DNA of 64,000 nucleotides from Lineolata rhizophorae (GCA_010093515.1 MU001684.1:358486-422485); one strand, 5' to 3'; counted from the first letter of the stretch, positions 49,092-60,505 are shown. Numbers and translations are program-made. Notes: generated from the sequence alone by a model not told the origin.

Positions 49092-52091
49092 CTAATACCT
49101 AAACCCCACCCTCCTCCCCTCCTCATCAAACCCCTCCCTCACATACTCAGCCCTCCCCCTCCTTCCCTCCCTATCCCCCTCCCTCTCCACCCCCATCGCA
49201 TCCACATACACCGCCCGCCCATAAACCCTCCCCTGCACCCTCCCCTCGTCCTCATCCGGCAGCGCCGCCCCGTTCCGCGGCTGCGGCACCGCGCTCGCCG
49301 CCCGCCCCCCCGCCGGCGGCTGCACGCTCTCCTGCCTCGCCACGTACTCGACGCCGCCAAAGTCGGGCCTGACGCTGTAGGCGCGCGCCGGGACGGGGCC
49401 CACCGCCACGGGGATGGCCCGCCGCTCGTAGCGCTCGTAGCCGCGCTCGTCGCGCACCGCCACGTACTCCTCGGGGCCGCCGCGGGAGCGCAGCGACGGC
49501 GGCGGCGGCGGCGCCATCGAGGCCGGCTGGGGCGCCGGCGCCGGCGGGTAATCGCGCTGGCGGTAGCTGCGGAGATAGGCCGGCTGGAAGCGATGGTGGT
49601 GCTGGAGCTCCGGATCCGCGTCCGCGTAGCGGCGCGGCGGCGGCGGAGGCATGTCGTCGTCGGCGTAGAAGCCGTGCTGGGCCGCGTCGCGGGGAACGAT
49701 AACGCTCGGATCGCGGGTTGCGTGCATGCGCTCGACGATGTAGGGGGCGTCGTCGTCGACGAGCGTGTGGTGGCGGGAGGGTCCGACCGACGCGCGGTAG
49801 TCCGCCGGCGGCGGCGAAGCGGCGTAGAGCTCTCGGCCGTGCTGGTCTACGACGATCCGTCTCGCCGGCATAGGCGGAGGACCAGGCGGCGAGCGCGACC
49901 GCTCCGAGCGCACGTACCGAGTCTCGATGGGACGCGGAGAGCGTTCCCTATACTCGCGGTAGATGCGCGGCGCCGGGTATTCGGCCGCGCGCTCGATGTA
50001 CGTGTGCGAGGCGGCGCGTGCCATGCGGTCATCTGCCGCGTAATACGCCGGAACATACTGCGGTGGCGTGCCCGGCCTGCGAGCGCTCTGAATGCTAGCG
50101 ATGCGCCGAAGGTCGCGGTCGTCCCGCTCCACGTAGCGGTGAGGCGAGTACACCGCAGTTCGCGATGGGACACGCACGTACTCAGGCGCGTAAGGCTCCT
50201 CGTACTCGTAACGATGAGCGCGGGGAGGGGGACCGAGTTCGGGCTCACGGATATAGACAGGGTGTCGTTGATGAACCTCGCGAGGCGACAGGACCTCAAC
50301 TTCTCTAGAAGCTTCGCCTGCAACTCTCGATCGTGACCGTTGTGCTGGGTGTGGAAACTCAGGCAGGGGCGGTGCCTTAAAGAACGTTGGATCGGCATAC
50401 GGAGGTGAGACTGGGGGCTCCTGTTTAATGACAGGTTCTTTTTCCTTGGGTGTTGCCGGCCTTCTCAGCCCCCTCGTCCTGCGCGGGGGTTCGGGCGAAA
50501 TATCCATGTCCTCCATGTCGGTATCCTGCAGAGGCCGCTGCTCCTGTAGTCCTCGCCGCTGTTGCTTCTTGCGCCCGTTGTCCCGTTTCCCATTGTTTTG
50601 CTTCCGCTTGCGATTTTGCGCCCCGGTCGAGTCTTGCTGCCCACCTCTGGTTTGGTTCGGCGATGTCGGCTGTTTCCCTGTGACTGTTACACCGCCCGAA
50701 TCTTCTAAATCTTCATCAGGCTCTTGAAAGTTGACCTCATCATCGGTGACCATACCTGCATTCGCGGGCCGCGACTGATCAAGCCTAGGAGCTTTTGCTG
50801 TGGCAAGTGGCGAGACACGAGCAGGCTGGGGGGCAACAGGAGTCTCGATGTGATTGCGGTAAACGGGGACTGTAGCAGGAGAAGCCGCACCCTGGGGGAG
50901 TGGTGGTTCTTGCGCGACCCTGCGATTATCATAAGCAGCGCCTTGCGCGGTAGTATGGTTGGAGGCGCTAGACCCTGTTGCTGGGAAGACCTCTGGAGCT
51001 GGAGGCTCATATTCTTCTGATTCCTCGTGGACTGGCTGTGTTGCGCCGTTATTGTTGGCTGGTGGAGGCGCCTGCAGAGATGTATCAGCAGGCACAGACT
51101 GGAACAATTCCGTAGGCGAGTACGGAGGTTCCTCGATATCGGCTTGCTCCTCCTGTGGGATAGTTGTATTGCCGCTGTTAGTCTGGCATCCTGCCTTTGC
51201 TCCACTCGTGGCATGCGAGTCTTCATGCAGAGCAAGCGGCCCAGTCCGTTGTGCAAAACCAGCATCTAGAGTATGGATACTGGAATCTACATCTTCCGCA
51301 CTTACGCCGCCTTCACTGTCGCCCTCTTGAGTCGGCGTCTCATCAGAACCCCAGCTGTTGGCTTGGCTCGAGTAGTACGAGTTCTCATCAAATGAAGTGT
51401 CGGTCGAGCTAGTCTCGCCTCCGGAAGGAAGCGGGTAGCCGGACTCAGGTTTGACGATCTTCCTAGCCTCCTCGAGGCAAAGGACAACATTCACGAGTTT
51501 TTCGTCGTTCTTCTGTGTGTCGGCCATACGCTGTCTCGCAAGCTCCCGCTCTATGCGCTCCCGCTTCATTCTGAACTCCGCCCGCACGAGCTCGTCCGAC
51601 TTCTCCAGAAGTACGGGGTCGATGCCCGAGGACGACGACTTGTCGGCCAACAGCGCGGGCCGCTGAGGTCCGCTAGGCGGTCGGCTAGCTGTTGGTGCGG
51701 ACGGCACGCCCTCCAACTGCTGCGCGCCGCTTCTAGAACTCTCTCCGTCGGGTCGCGTCGTCACCGACGCGCCCGCGGCGTTCGAAATGCGCCCGTTGGG
51801 GCCACCACGCGGCGGGTAGTGCGAGGTCGGGGCACCAGCTATGGGAGCAGCGGAAGCAGGAGCTTCAAGGGCAGAGCTGGTTACAAGTTGCTGGATAACA
51901 TACGTCGGCAGCTTGATGGTAGGGTGCTTTCCTGCGATCACAGCGTCTTGGAGCCTGAGGATTGTGTCATAAACGGCACGCTCAGCTGAGTTGTTAGCAG
52001 TAGCAGGGCTATGTGAGGTAAGGCCGTTCGTCGTCGCCGTGTTAGCGGCTGCCGACGGGCCCATAGGCACCGCCGTTGACTGAGAAGCCAT
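49092..52091 (-). CDS. Large intrinsically disordered protein, unknown function
   Basis: A single-exon, 999-residue protein that I do not recognise as a named family. A short ordered N-terminal block (AERAVYDTILRLQDAVIAGKH, KLPTYVIQQLV) is followed by a likely coiled coil at about residues 165-215 (VRAEFRMKRERIERELARQR). Then come Ser/Pro/Gln-rich stretches, a basic patch (NRKRKQNNGKRDNGRKKQQR) resembling a nuclear localisation signal, and a C-terminal half rich in Tyr, Arg and Pro with recurring RY/YR and ERD units (for example RRIVVDQHGRELYA, RYVERDDRDLRRI). The gene ends GFDEEGRRVGFRY, TAG at 49094-49092. Tyr/Arg-rich disorder suggests phase separation or RNA/chromatin association, but this is inference. 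The gene is divergent from the nucleotidase gene, with 642 bp between start codons. Confidence 0.82.
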   Translation of the reverse strand: MASQSTAVPMGPSAAANTATTNGLTSHSPATANNSAERAVYDTILRLQDAVIAGKHPTIKLPTYVIQQLVTSSALEAPASAAPIAGAPTSHYPPRGGPNGRISNAAGASVTTRPDGESSRSGAQQLEGVPSAPTASRPPSGPQRPALLADKSSSSGIDPVLLEKSDELVRAEFRMKRERIERELARQRMADTQKNDEKLVNVVLCLEEARKIVKPESGYPLPSGGETSSTDTSFDENSYYSSQANSWGSDETPTQEGDSEGGVSAEDVDSSIHTLDAGFAQRTGPLALHEDSHATSGAKAGCQTNSGNTTIPQEEQADIEEPPYSPTELFQSVPADTSLQAPPPANNNGATQPVHEESEEYEPPAPEVFPATGSSASNHTTAQGAAYDNRRVAQEPPLPQGAASPATVPVYRNHIETPVAPQPARVSPLATAKAPRLDQSRPANAGMVTDDEVNFQEPDEDLEDSGGVTVTGKQPTSPNQTRGGQQDSTGAQNRKRKQNNGKRDNGRKKQQRRGLQEQRPLQDTDMEDMDISPEPPRRTRGLRRPATPKEKEPVIKQEPPVSPPYADPTFFKAPPLPEFPHPAQRSRSRVAGEASREVEVLSPREVHQRHPVYIREPELGPPPRAHRYEYEEPYAPEYVRVPSRTAVYSPHRYVERDDRDLRRIASIQSARRPGTPPQYVPAYYAADDRMARAASHTYIERAAEYPAPRIYREYRERSPRPIETRYVRSERSRSPPGPPPMPARRIVVDQHGRELYAASPPPADYRASVGPSRHHTLVDDDAPYIVERMHATRDPSVIVPRDAAQHGFYADDDMPPPPPRRYADADPELQHHHRFQPAYLRSYRQRDYPPAPAPQPASMAPPPPPSLRSRGGPEEYVAVRDERGYERYERRAIPVAVGPVPARAYSVRPDFGGVEYVARQESVQPPAGGRAASAVPQPRNGAALPDEDEGRVQGRVYGRAVYVDAMGVEREGDREGRRGRAEYVREGFDEEGRRVGFRY

Positions 52092-52733
52092 GAATATTCA
52101 CCGGGGGCATAGCACGGCGAGACGTTGTAATTTCGCCGTGACCTTGCCGCTGTGAGCTATTGGTTACTGAGGAGGGCAATGTTGCAGCTGCGTGAACCCT
52201 TCAAGAGCAAAAAATGCGCATCACAGCACAAGCTTCAAAGGCCTTTGCAGGTGCGCACCATCCACAGCAAAGGGGGTATAAAGATCGTGAAAAGGGGGCG
52301 CTGTCCGGGCGTGCTAGACCAGACGACAGCAGGGAGAGAGGATGCGGGAAGAGTCGCGGGCAAAGGTCACAGAACGGAAAAGTTGTGGCAGGCGATGTGT
52401 TGGCCTGTGCGCTAAGCCGCTAGCGTCGCACGGTCCGAGGCTTGCCGACCACGCCCGGTCCAAAAGCCTCGTGCGCCTCCACAGGGTTTACCTTCCGCTT
52501 CGCGGGAAGTGCTGAACGCCGTTTTTCTTCTTTGTCCCGTACTGACTAACAATCTGAGGTCTCACTGCAGCATTACATCTGCCAACTGTCATTTCCCTGT
52601 CTTTGACTTAAACATCCAGCGCCCACCATAATTCTTCCCGCGGGACCAGATAATATCCTCCGCAGAATCTCTGTTCTCTTTGCTTCATTTCCGCCATTAG
52701 CGTCATAGATTTCTTTCTTCAGGTTAGAACAAC
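52092..52733. promoter_or_regulatory. Divergent promoter region, disordered-protein gene and nucleotidase
   Basis: 642 bp between the two start codons. Short frames are present but no supported gene. The stretch just before the nucleotidase ATG is pyrimidine-rich (about 52630-52720), typical of a fungal core promoter. Confidence 0.5.
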
Positions 52734-53751
52734 ATGACAGATACAGCTGAGCTTCCGGTACTCTTTTTTGATATTGACAATTGCGTAAGAATCAATCCGA
52801 TACTTTGGGAAGTATCATCACGTGACTAATGAACAATTCCAGCTCTATCCAAAAAGTTCGTGATCCGGATTCTTGGATCTAGTTTCGTAGGACATACTGA
52901 CATTGCTACTTTAGGTACCAAGGTCTATGAGCTAATGTCAAATTTGATCGGTATGTGGATTGCTGCCGCATTCTATCTGTTTGTGGACGGACGGAAATTA
53001 TGTATTTCTTTTTGCCTTCCAAATTGCCGTGAACTCCTTCCTCATGCTTCCTTTTCCAACTCTAGATAAATACTTCGAGACCCACCTCGCCCTCTCCCAG
53101 CAAGATGCCTACACACTCCACCAAAAATATTACAAGGACTACGGCCTCGCCATCGAGGGGCTGGTCCGACACCACAAAGTCGACCCGCTCGAATACAACC
53201 GCAAGGTCGACGATGCGCTACCGCTCGAGGACGTCATCAAGCCGGACCCGGCGTTGCGTTCGCTGCTGCTCTCTCTTGATCGCACCAAGGTCCGCTGTTG
53301 GCTCCTCACAAATGCTTACGTCACACACGGCAAGCGCGTGGTCAAGATCCTCGGCGTGGATGATTTGTTCGAGGGGATCACGTACTGCGATTATGGCGCG
53401 GAGAAATTCGTATGCAAGCCGAATCCGGAGATGTACGAGAAGGCGATGGCAGAGGCGGGGGTAAATGATAGAGGGAAGTGTTATTTTGTTGGTGAGTGAT
53501 GCCTGCTCTTTAAATTTTTGCATTGCTTGTTGCTTTTTGTAGGTGGCTAACGTCTGCTTGGGCCGATAGACGACTCCGGATCGAATGTCAAGTCGGCGAT
53601 TACGTTCGGTTGGACGGCCGTACATCTAGTCGAATCTTCAGAACCGGAGCCATCACACAAGATGGGGCAATATCAGGTCAGGCACCTAGAAGAATTACGT
53701 CAGATATTCCCTCAATTCTTCAATGTAGAAGGCAAGGAGAACAGATCATAG
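52734..53751 (+). CDS. HAD-family pyrimidine 5'-nucleotidase (SDT1/PHM8 type)
   Basis: 235 residues in five exons: 52734-52784, 52843-52855, 52915-52950, 53066-53491 and 53570-53751. All HAD motifs are present: motif I FFDIDNCLYP (nucleophile D13, acid D15), motif II WLLTNAY, motif III with the lysine in CKPNPEMYEKA, and motif IV VDDSGSNVKSA. The helical cap between motifs I and II (YFETHLALSQQDAYTLHQKYY, YGLAIEGLV) is that of the SDT1/PHM8 pyrimidine nucleotidase and lysophosphatidate phosphatase group. Predicted role: nucleoside monophosphate dephosphorylation in the cytosol. Exon 2 is a 13-nt microexon and exon 3 is 36 nt; both are forced by the conserved CLYPKSTKVYELMSNLIDKYFE stretch. 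For the last intron an alternative acceptor (ending TTTTTGTAG at about 53542) would not keep frame into DDSGSN. Confidence 0.93.
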
Positions 53752-54824
53752 ACAGGCATCGGCGTAGCGGGCGTTCCTTTGATTTCTTTACCAAGCGTAG
53801 ATTCGGCAGAACCTTTTATCTTTACATAGACCTGTTGGACTACCTGTTTTACAATTGTTCTACGGTAAGATGTAGATGTTCGAGCTCTATCACAATTTCA
53901 TTAGGTTGTGCCGCGTTTGGCCAAGTAGAAGAACCTGAATAGCGGTCAGAGTATGGACGAGGGAGCTTCCATTATGTTGTTCAGTAGATCCGAAAACCTC
54001 GCCAAATATCAATCGTATCATTTGTTCCACGATAGTGCAGGTTTCTATAGCCAACGGAAACATATTTATGATTCAACATCTGATCACAAGACCTAGCATG
54101 CAACCAAACTTTTGGATACGTCAATAGACCAAGGAACGTGGAAAGCATTCGTCAAGGTACTGAGCTTCTAAATCCAATCCTCGCTGCTTCCGTGCGTCTT
54201 CCGATGAATATAACATCACAATTCCATACGTCTCACGTGGGAAGCCAGCCCGGCAATATTGAAACCCTGGCCGACGTTTAACGTTGCATATTTGTCTAGT
54301 TGGCTATCCGGATTCGGCAATGGCTCACCTATAGGCGACTGTGTTCCAATACGTATGAAGTCCCGCGGTTATTGTTTTTGCACTCGGCGGGACTCAATTA
54401 CCAGTGTCCAACTCCGAGAGTTTCTGATGAGCTACCTTTGCAACATACATCAATTTCACAGAGGACTAAAATAGTGCTTATTCACAGTATTGTCTAGAAA
54501 AATCTGCCTATGTTGAGCAATTCTCAAATATTTCATGGTGCTTGGTCAGTTTTCCCTGCCGTCACTCTCCAACCGATGATTACACGCATCCGCTTTGTCC
54601 GATTTCATGAACAGGAAACAAAATGGAAATATCGAAACATCCGGAGCAGCTAGTCCCGGGCGGTACTGAACTTGCTTATTTCTGTGTAGTTACAAACGTG
54701 TGCAACGCAACAGAATCGAATGGTCACATGTACAGCCAGTGCTTCTGCAAGTTTTATCCAGGCCAGTCTAGGAAATCTCAGCGAACAAAATTCGCCATCA
54801 TCCTGACAGGTCTCCTATGGGTGA
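53752..54824. other. Intergenic region, nucleotidase to 54825 gene
   Basis: 1.07 kb between two convergent 3' ends. AT-richer, stops in all frames, no recognisable feature. Confidence 0.6.
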
Positions 54825-56280
54825 TTAGAAGTTGTCCCAGTCGCATAACATGGCCATTGCCGCGCGCCGATAACGTTCCCGACGGCTCACGTTGCTTCTA
54901 GGATATGCCGTCTGAAGTGCCACACCCACAAATTCAATAGTGTCCTTGCTGCGTGGCATATTGAAGAACGTTCCTCTAACCTGTTCGCTACCGAAGAACT
55001 TGATTTCTCCAAAGCAGCCGCGCCCGTATCGCATCTCGCCGGTATTGGTATCGCGTACTCGCCACCCAAAGCTGATGCTGCCAGTTGATGTCGGGTCTGG
55101 CTTCGGGGCGATCTTGATCATTCCTTCCCATGGCCCAAAGTTCTCGAGCCTACCCACAAGGCAGTCGGGGTTGGAGGTAATGCGAAGGGTGACGTCGTAG
55201 TCTCGGTCAGAGAAGTAGCATTCGCTGCGAAGTTTAAAGACGCGTGCGTAAGGGTGGAGGTTCTCAGGGTCGATGCCAGGATCGGACACAGTATCCACGT
55301 TGTCATCCTCAGAGCAATCGTCGTCATCGGTCCCGCCGGAGTCGTTCTGGTTATTCCATCCGCTACCTCTGGGGGTGGACTTGTCAGTTCGCGATGTTCC
55401 TGTAGACTTTTTTTGCAGTGCCTTGAGACCTTCCTAGCCCGGCTTGGGCTGGAGAACGCAGAGTTTGGCAAGACTCCCGCCCCAATGAAAGGCGTCCCGT
55501 ATGCCCCTCCGATCGTTTACCCCTCTAGATGGAAGACTTTCCAGTGTCGGCGGCTCTCCTTGATGCATGTTTGGGCTGGTTTTCATACAGATTAGACATT
55601 TCCCGTTCCTCCAAAGCACGCTTTCCATCCTCTTCCCACCATCTGTCAAAGTCCCACGACAACTCTCGGCTCTTGCCAACTCTCTTTCGACTGTTTGGTT
55701 CGCTCTTGACTTTTGCGGGTTCATTCTCTTCTTTCAAAGCACGTCGCTTGTCCTCCTCCCACGACTTGTCGACATCCCTCGACACCCTACCAACCATCTC
55801 CCTGGTCTTGCCTGCAGAACTCTTAGTCCGCTTCACCGAAGGTGTCTTTGTGTCGTTCATGACGTGTCGGCCTTCCGACGCTTTTCTCTTCTTCGCCGTC
55901 GTGTCCTCACCAGCCCTCGTTCTCTCCTTCCGCACCAACTTCGCCCACTCCTTCTTCATCTCGTCCTCCAATCTTGCCACGCTCTCCGGCACCTTCAGCT
56001 TTCCCCTATTCAACGCATCCAGCAGTCTCACCTTTGCCACATTCTTGTCCCTCGTTTGGGGGAGCCCATAGTGCTTGAGCTGTGCCTCCCACCAGTGCCA
56101 GACCTGATCCTTGCGGTTCTCTTCCTTCTTCCTTGTCTTCGCGTCCGGCCGGAGCAGCGTCGTGAGCTCGGCCACGCTGGCCCGCGTATGCCGTCGCATG
56201 TGGCCGACCTCGGCGAGGAAGGCCCACTGGAAGGCGAAGCCGCTACGTACGATTGGCGGCAAGGAAGGGGTATCCGACAT
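54825..56280 (-). CDS. Two-part protein: SAP-like basic N-terminus plus conserved fungal beta-rich C-terminal domain
   Basis: Tentative model with exons 56280-55589 and 55368-54825 (intron GTATGA...CCCCCAG, 220 nt), 411 aa in frame. The N-terminal block (RASVAELTTLLRP; LKHYGLPQTRDKNVAKVRLLDALNRGKL) looks like a helical SAP-type DNA-binding unit. It is followed by a Lys/Arg/Glu-rich stretch with KKRKASEG and SVKRTKSS, plausible nuclear signals, containing two related units ending SWEEDKRRALKEE and RWWEEDGKRALEE. The C-terminal block (YARVFKLRSECYFSD, FGPWEGMIKIAPKP, GSISFGWRVRDTNTGEMRYGRG, GSEQVRGTFFNMPRS) resembles an uncharacterised fungal domain often found behind SAP units. Without the intron the first frame stops at 55525 and two genes would be called. 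The intron is long and its donor moderate, so the join is uncertain. No enzymatic motif is visible. Confidence 0.5.
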
Positions 56281-58259
56281 GTTGGCTCACAGTTCACAGG
56301 GCTGACGGCGGCTGCATGCGGCACAGCAAAATACGCGGGGTTGTACTGTATGTAGAATGTCTACTCTAAGGAGAATGAGCGAGAATACAGCCCCCATGGA
56401 TTAGTGGTGGTCGATTGGTTTTTCTTGTCTTTTTTTGGGTTGTCGGGTACCTCCGTGTTGGTTTTAGCCGCGCGTCGCGGCTCCGTTCCATGGGACGCGA
56501 TCAGCGGGAACCGGACAACCAATAGACGAGAGCAAGACTTGATGTCATGCGACGTTCTTTGCGTGAGCCTGCGATCTTTGCGGGGACTCTTCGATTCAGG
56601 ACGCGATGCTAGGGAATCATAGCTTGAGTGCACAGTTATCGACCGTAAGGGAGAAAAAAAGGGGTTGCGATCGCCATCGGACGGTGACCCTTCCCCCAAA
56701 TCTCCAGGGCAGCGCATTGCCCACAGGGTCCAGGACGGGTGGTTTCGCCTAAGGAATTCGGTTAGCTTGCTAAAATTATTTTAGCTGGACATCTTTTTTT
56801 CCTTCGCCATTGTCATCAAGGTTGATCGTCTTAGCTCACTAGTTGCTGAATGTTTAGGCGGATGCCGCTCAAATAAACAGTCTCTTTCTATTTATTGTAT
56901 TTTTTTAATAAAAAATAAAGGGAAAAGGTTTTTTTTTGGGTCCTTGATATAGGTGGGCCCTGTCACATCAACGAAACGACTTAGCACGAGCCATCCTAGC
57001 TATGTATGCAAGGGTACAAAAGAGATCTTGCACTACTACGTAAGCGTGAATGCACTAATGTTGGCGAGAGTTGAGCACGCGCCGTGACCAAGCTACCATC
57101 TCAACGTCAGGCCACTTGCAAACTCCACAATATCGATGAGGAACTAATTCGAGCACTTTGCACCAGCTACAATGCACGTTGTCACATCAAGCGAATTCTG
57201 AGGCTCTAGGCTCCGTTGTCCGTTTTGCGGCTTACTAGCTTTCCCTGCATCACAGCGCAACAAGATCACACTGCTGCCCAAGGTACTAGATACCCAAGCG
57301 CTCCTATAACTGAGTCCTGTAGCCGCTTGTGCGACGTCGGGAAGTAGGCACCCCGGAAGAGTGCTGTGACTGTCGTCCTTGCTGAAGGTGCTGTGCCGCA
57401 CGCGTGTCAAACCCAGCACATCCAGCCAATTATCCGCTTATAATGCCATTTGCAGCGCTCCAGGAGCCACATTGTGGGGAAGACAAGAGCGTTGCGGAAT
57501 GGTAAGTACAGGTACCTTGGCGATTGCGGCGTGGGTTAGGGCCTCGGTTTTGGGCGACAAGGTTGCTTGCCGCCGAGGGGGAGCCAAGTGCTGCCCCCGC
57601 TGTGAATCAGCAAAGGTGCCGGTGCATGCTACGTAGCTTGCGATTGAAGGATTGTACATCGTGCTCAAGAAAACCGTGCTGTGAGCGCCTAAGTGTTGAT
57701 GAGCACCTCGAGAATCACACGACGGGCTGGTAGTCACCGCGAACAGTGCCCGACCCCTTTGACATAAGACTTAAGATGGTAATCGTAGCAGAAAGATTAC
57801 GACGGAAATGGAACCATTGTTACTAATACAGTCAGGTTCTTTGTATACGAGTATGGTTCAAATTTGGAAAGTCACGGCAGTTTGCCTTATTTTTGTGGAT
57901 CACGATAACGGTTTTCCCGTTGCGGCTTCCGCCGAGGAACCCACGCGAGACAGCAAAGTTAGACCAACCACAAAACATTAAGAATAGATTCTTCTTCTTC
58001 CTTTTATCTGTATCGCTTATATATTAGACAGTAAACAGGGGCAAATCGCAATTGAACAATTGAACACTTTTCACGGCAGGCACTTTTTGAAAAGAATGAA
58101 CTTTCCAGGCACAGATAAATTATACTGTTGAATAGCTAGAAGAGATTAAGACGTTGACCCATTCGAAGGGATTCATTTTGAAGGATGTTCTCTGATGGAG
58201 GTCATAAATAAATCTAAACGCTACAGAGTTGTTCAAAATATAGGACATCATTAAAATGT
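56281..58259. other. Intergenic region upstream of the 54825 gene
   Basis: 2.0 kb. About 56770-56945 is strongly AT-rich with homopolymer runs of T and A. Open frames on both strands at about 57140-57740 have no recognisable product. The end, about 57830-58259, is AT-rich and lies next to the 3' end of the first DUF3176 gene. Confidence 0.5.
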
Positions 58260-60505
58260 TCAACTGAGCCAAATTTTCTCAAAAAACCTCTTCGGCTTGC
58301 TCACTCCCTGTGCCGACATCCTCCACCCGTCTTGGTTTGGAATAAGCCTAACGTTCATACCTCTTGCCTTTTCCCTTGGATCAATATGAGCCCTACTCGC
58401 GGAGCGATTGATCTTGTTCTGGACGTCGCCAGGTAACCCGTTAAGGAGTGTCGCTAGTGCAGATGTCTTCCACACTCCCACACCAACGTTCCGTTCACGC
58501 AAGCTCAGGAAGATTGTAGCGACAAGAAAGCCAAAGCTCGCGACTATCAAAACAAGTGGCAAGGTTAACCATTGCCAGTCTACCTGAAAGTACGTCTCAT
58601 CGCCCCAGGCTTCGCCCCACACGTAGTCCGAGCTGTTGGAGGAACTCCGGATGACGTTGGTCATCGCGGTTGACAGTTTCTCCAAATGAATGCTCACGTT
58701 GTCGGGGTGAATCCAGGGATTCACGTCAAGCGTTCGAACTTTTGGGGTCCTGAGTTGGTCAAATCTAAAGCGGGAGTCTACTGAAGAATTTTCGTAGACA
58801 GTGTATGACGGCAGCAGTAAGTCGAAAACAAAGGCGATCTCCACGGCGGTTTCATTCGAAGTAGCAAAGCTAACGTTAGAGCCAGGCGGTTCCATGGTGA
58901 TGTTCATGTCGTAAGTGACAGTCCAATTAGAGAATGAATCATACGGCCACATCGGCCGGTATTCCATTGTCCACTGGTATGGAGCCTCGGTCGTATTGTG
59001 GAATGTGTCAATGACTTCCTCGTGGTAGGTACCGTAGAAGTAGGACGAGTTGAATTTCTTAACACACCAATACAAGAGACATTCTTGTGCTCCTGGCGGT
59101 GTTTGTTGGTATATGCTTTCGATCGATGTGTTGTGCGGACTGACGACCAAGAAGTCCATCATCGGGTTTCTGATGTCCTCAAATCGAAGAGTCCCACCAT
59201 TGTAGGCTCTTCGAGAGTTCAGATTCGTCATCGGGAAGTTTCTGCCGGCAAGAGCCTCTCCCGGTTCTCCAGTGAATGGGTCTACGGCATACCCACTCAT
59301 TAAGTATGCAGTCGTCCCATTGTCAGTTGTGCCGTTGAAGAAGTGCCCACAAACTGTCCGAGTTTCATGTGGCAGGCTTTCCTCCTCGAATTCAGTCGCG
59401 TTCAGAAACCAGTCCACTTCAACATCCATGCATGTTTTATAAAGAAATTCGGAAACATCCTCGCAGGTACTGCAGACAGCCAAGGATTCGTATCCCTCCC
59501 ATGTACAACTACTCGTCGGACAGAACATTGGCATGTCGGCTTTCGTGCCGTTTCCGAAGGTGACAGGATCAATTCCAGGTCCGAAAAAGAAAGGCTCTAG
59601 GATGGCATCCATTTCCTGGTTCATGTACATAATCCTTGTACCATTGAACTCTGTTTCTTGTCGATACACAGGTGTTCGCTGATAGAAGGAGGTGCGTGCA
59701 ATCGAGCCGTATTCTTGAAGAACCGTTCGATTTTCGACTGAGACTACTTGTTGAATAAAGGTTTCAAGGCCAAGAGAAAGAACTGTGATGATAGCACCGA
59801 TTGTAGCGATAGACCTAAGTGAACGAAGTTTGTTAGTCTACAGAAAACACCGTGTACCTAAATTATGGGCCCTACGTGCCTTCCCTTCGTGAGCGCTACG
59901 AGCAAAACTGAGCCCCATGGCCCTCTGCTAGCGTTGTCGAACAACTCGAAATCACCTATTCGTCTTGACCTCGATCCTCCAAACCAGCCCCACTTAAGTT
60001 GACCGAGACTTTCGGAAGTGGAGTGGAGTAGTCCCGATGTGACGATCTTTGCTCCGACCGAAATGTACGCATTCAGGCTGATGCCAAGAGGCCAGTCACG
60101 AATGGGTTTGTCATCCATCAATATGAGTCCTACCACAACAGCGCCCATGAACACAGCTGCAATGCCCCACGTGAATAGCTCGACGCCCCATAACTCGATT
60201 ATAACGCGAATGATTCCATCTCGTCGGATGATGCGTCTCAACCGTCTGGATTTCTGATCGACCGGCTCAGACGGCGACTCCGAAGAACGTAGATCTTGTG
60301 GAGGGGGCTCCTGTGACGTTGACGTAGTAGCGGAATTTGGCCAATCTTTCGGAGGGGTCGCAGTGACGGCAGACGGAAGATCGTGAACAACAAGCTCGTC
60401 GCAGAACGAATCACAGGAATTCGAGTTGCGGGTAAGGGTTATATCATCCTCGTTGGATGAGATAGATGAATCTGTAAAAGTTCGTGTTGAAGTTGGCTGA
60501 AGCAT
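58260..60505 (-). CDS. DUF3176 multi-pass membrane protein (copy 1)
   Basis: 726 residues from exons 60505-59880 and 59814-58260. A Ser/Thr-rich cytoplasmic N-terminus of about 100 residues is followed by RRLRRIIRRDGI and TM segments (LFTWGIAAVFMGAVVVGLIL; ISLNAYISVGAKIVTSGLLH). Then come the family signature SLGQLKWGWFGG...DFELFDNASRGPWGS, a third TM (ATIGAIITVLSLGLETFIQQ), a large ectodomain with paired cysteines (FCPTSSCTWEGY, VCSTCEDVSEF, QECLLYWCVKKF) and many N-x-S/T sequons, a last TM (WLTLPLVLIVASFGFLVATIF) and a conserved tail (TSALATLLNGLPGDVQNKIN) ending WLS. The function of the family is unknown; the layout suggests a plasma-membrane or vacuolar surface protein. The intron begins GC rather than GT (AAGGGAAG|GCACG), at the same codon where the neighbouring copy has GT. 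About half the residues match copy 2, and all ectodomain cysteines are shared. Confidence 0.9.

Noticed and set aside
57144-57737. Open frames on both strands that might be transposase remnants
   Set aside because: No recognisable catalytic motif, no terminal repeats, and no similarity I can name.
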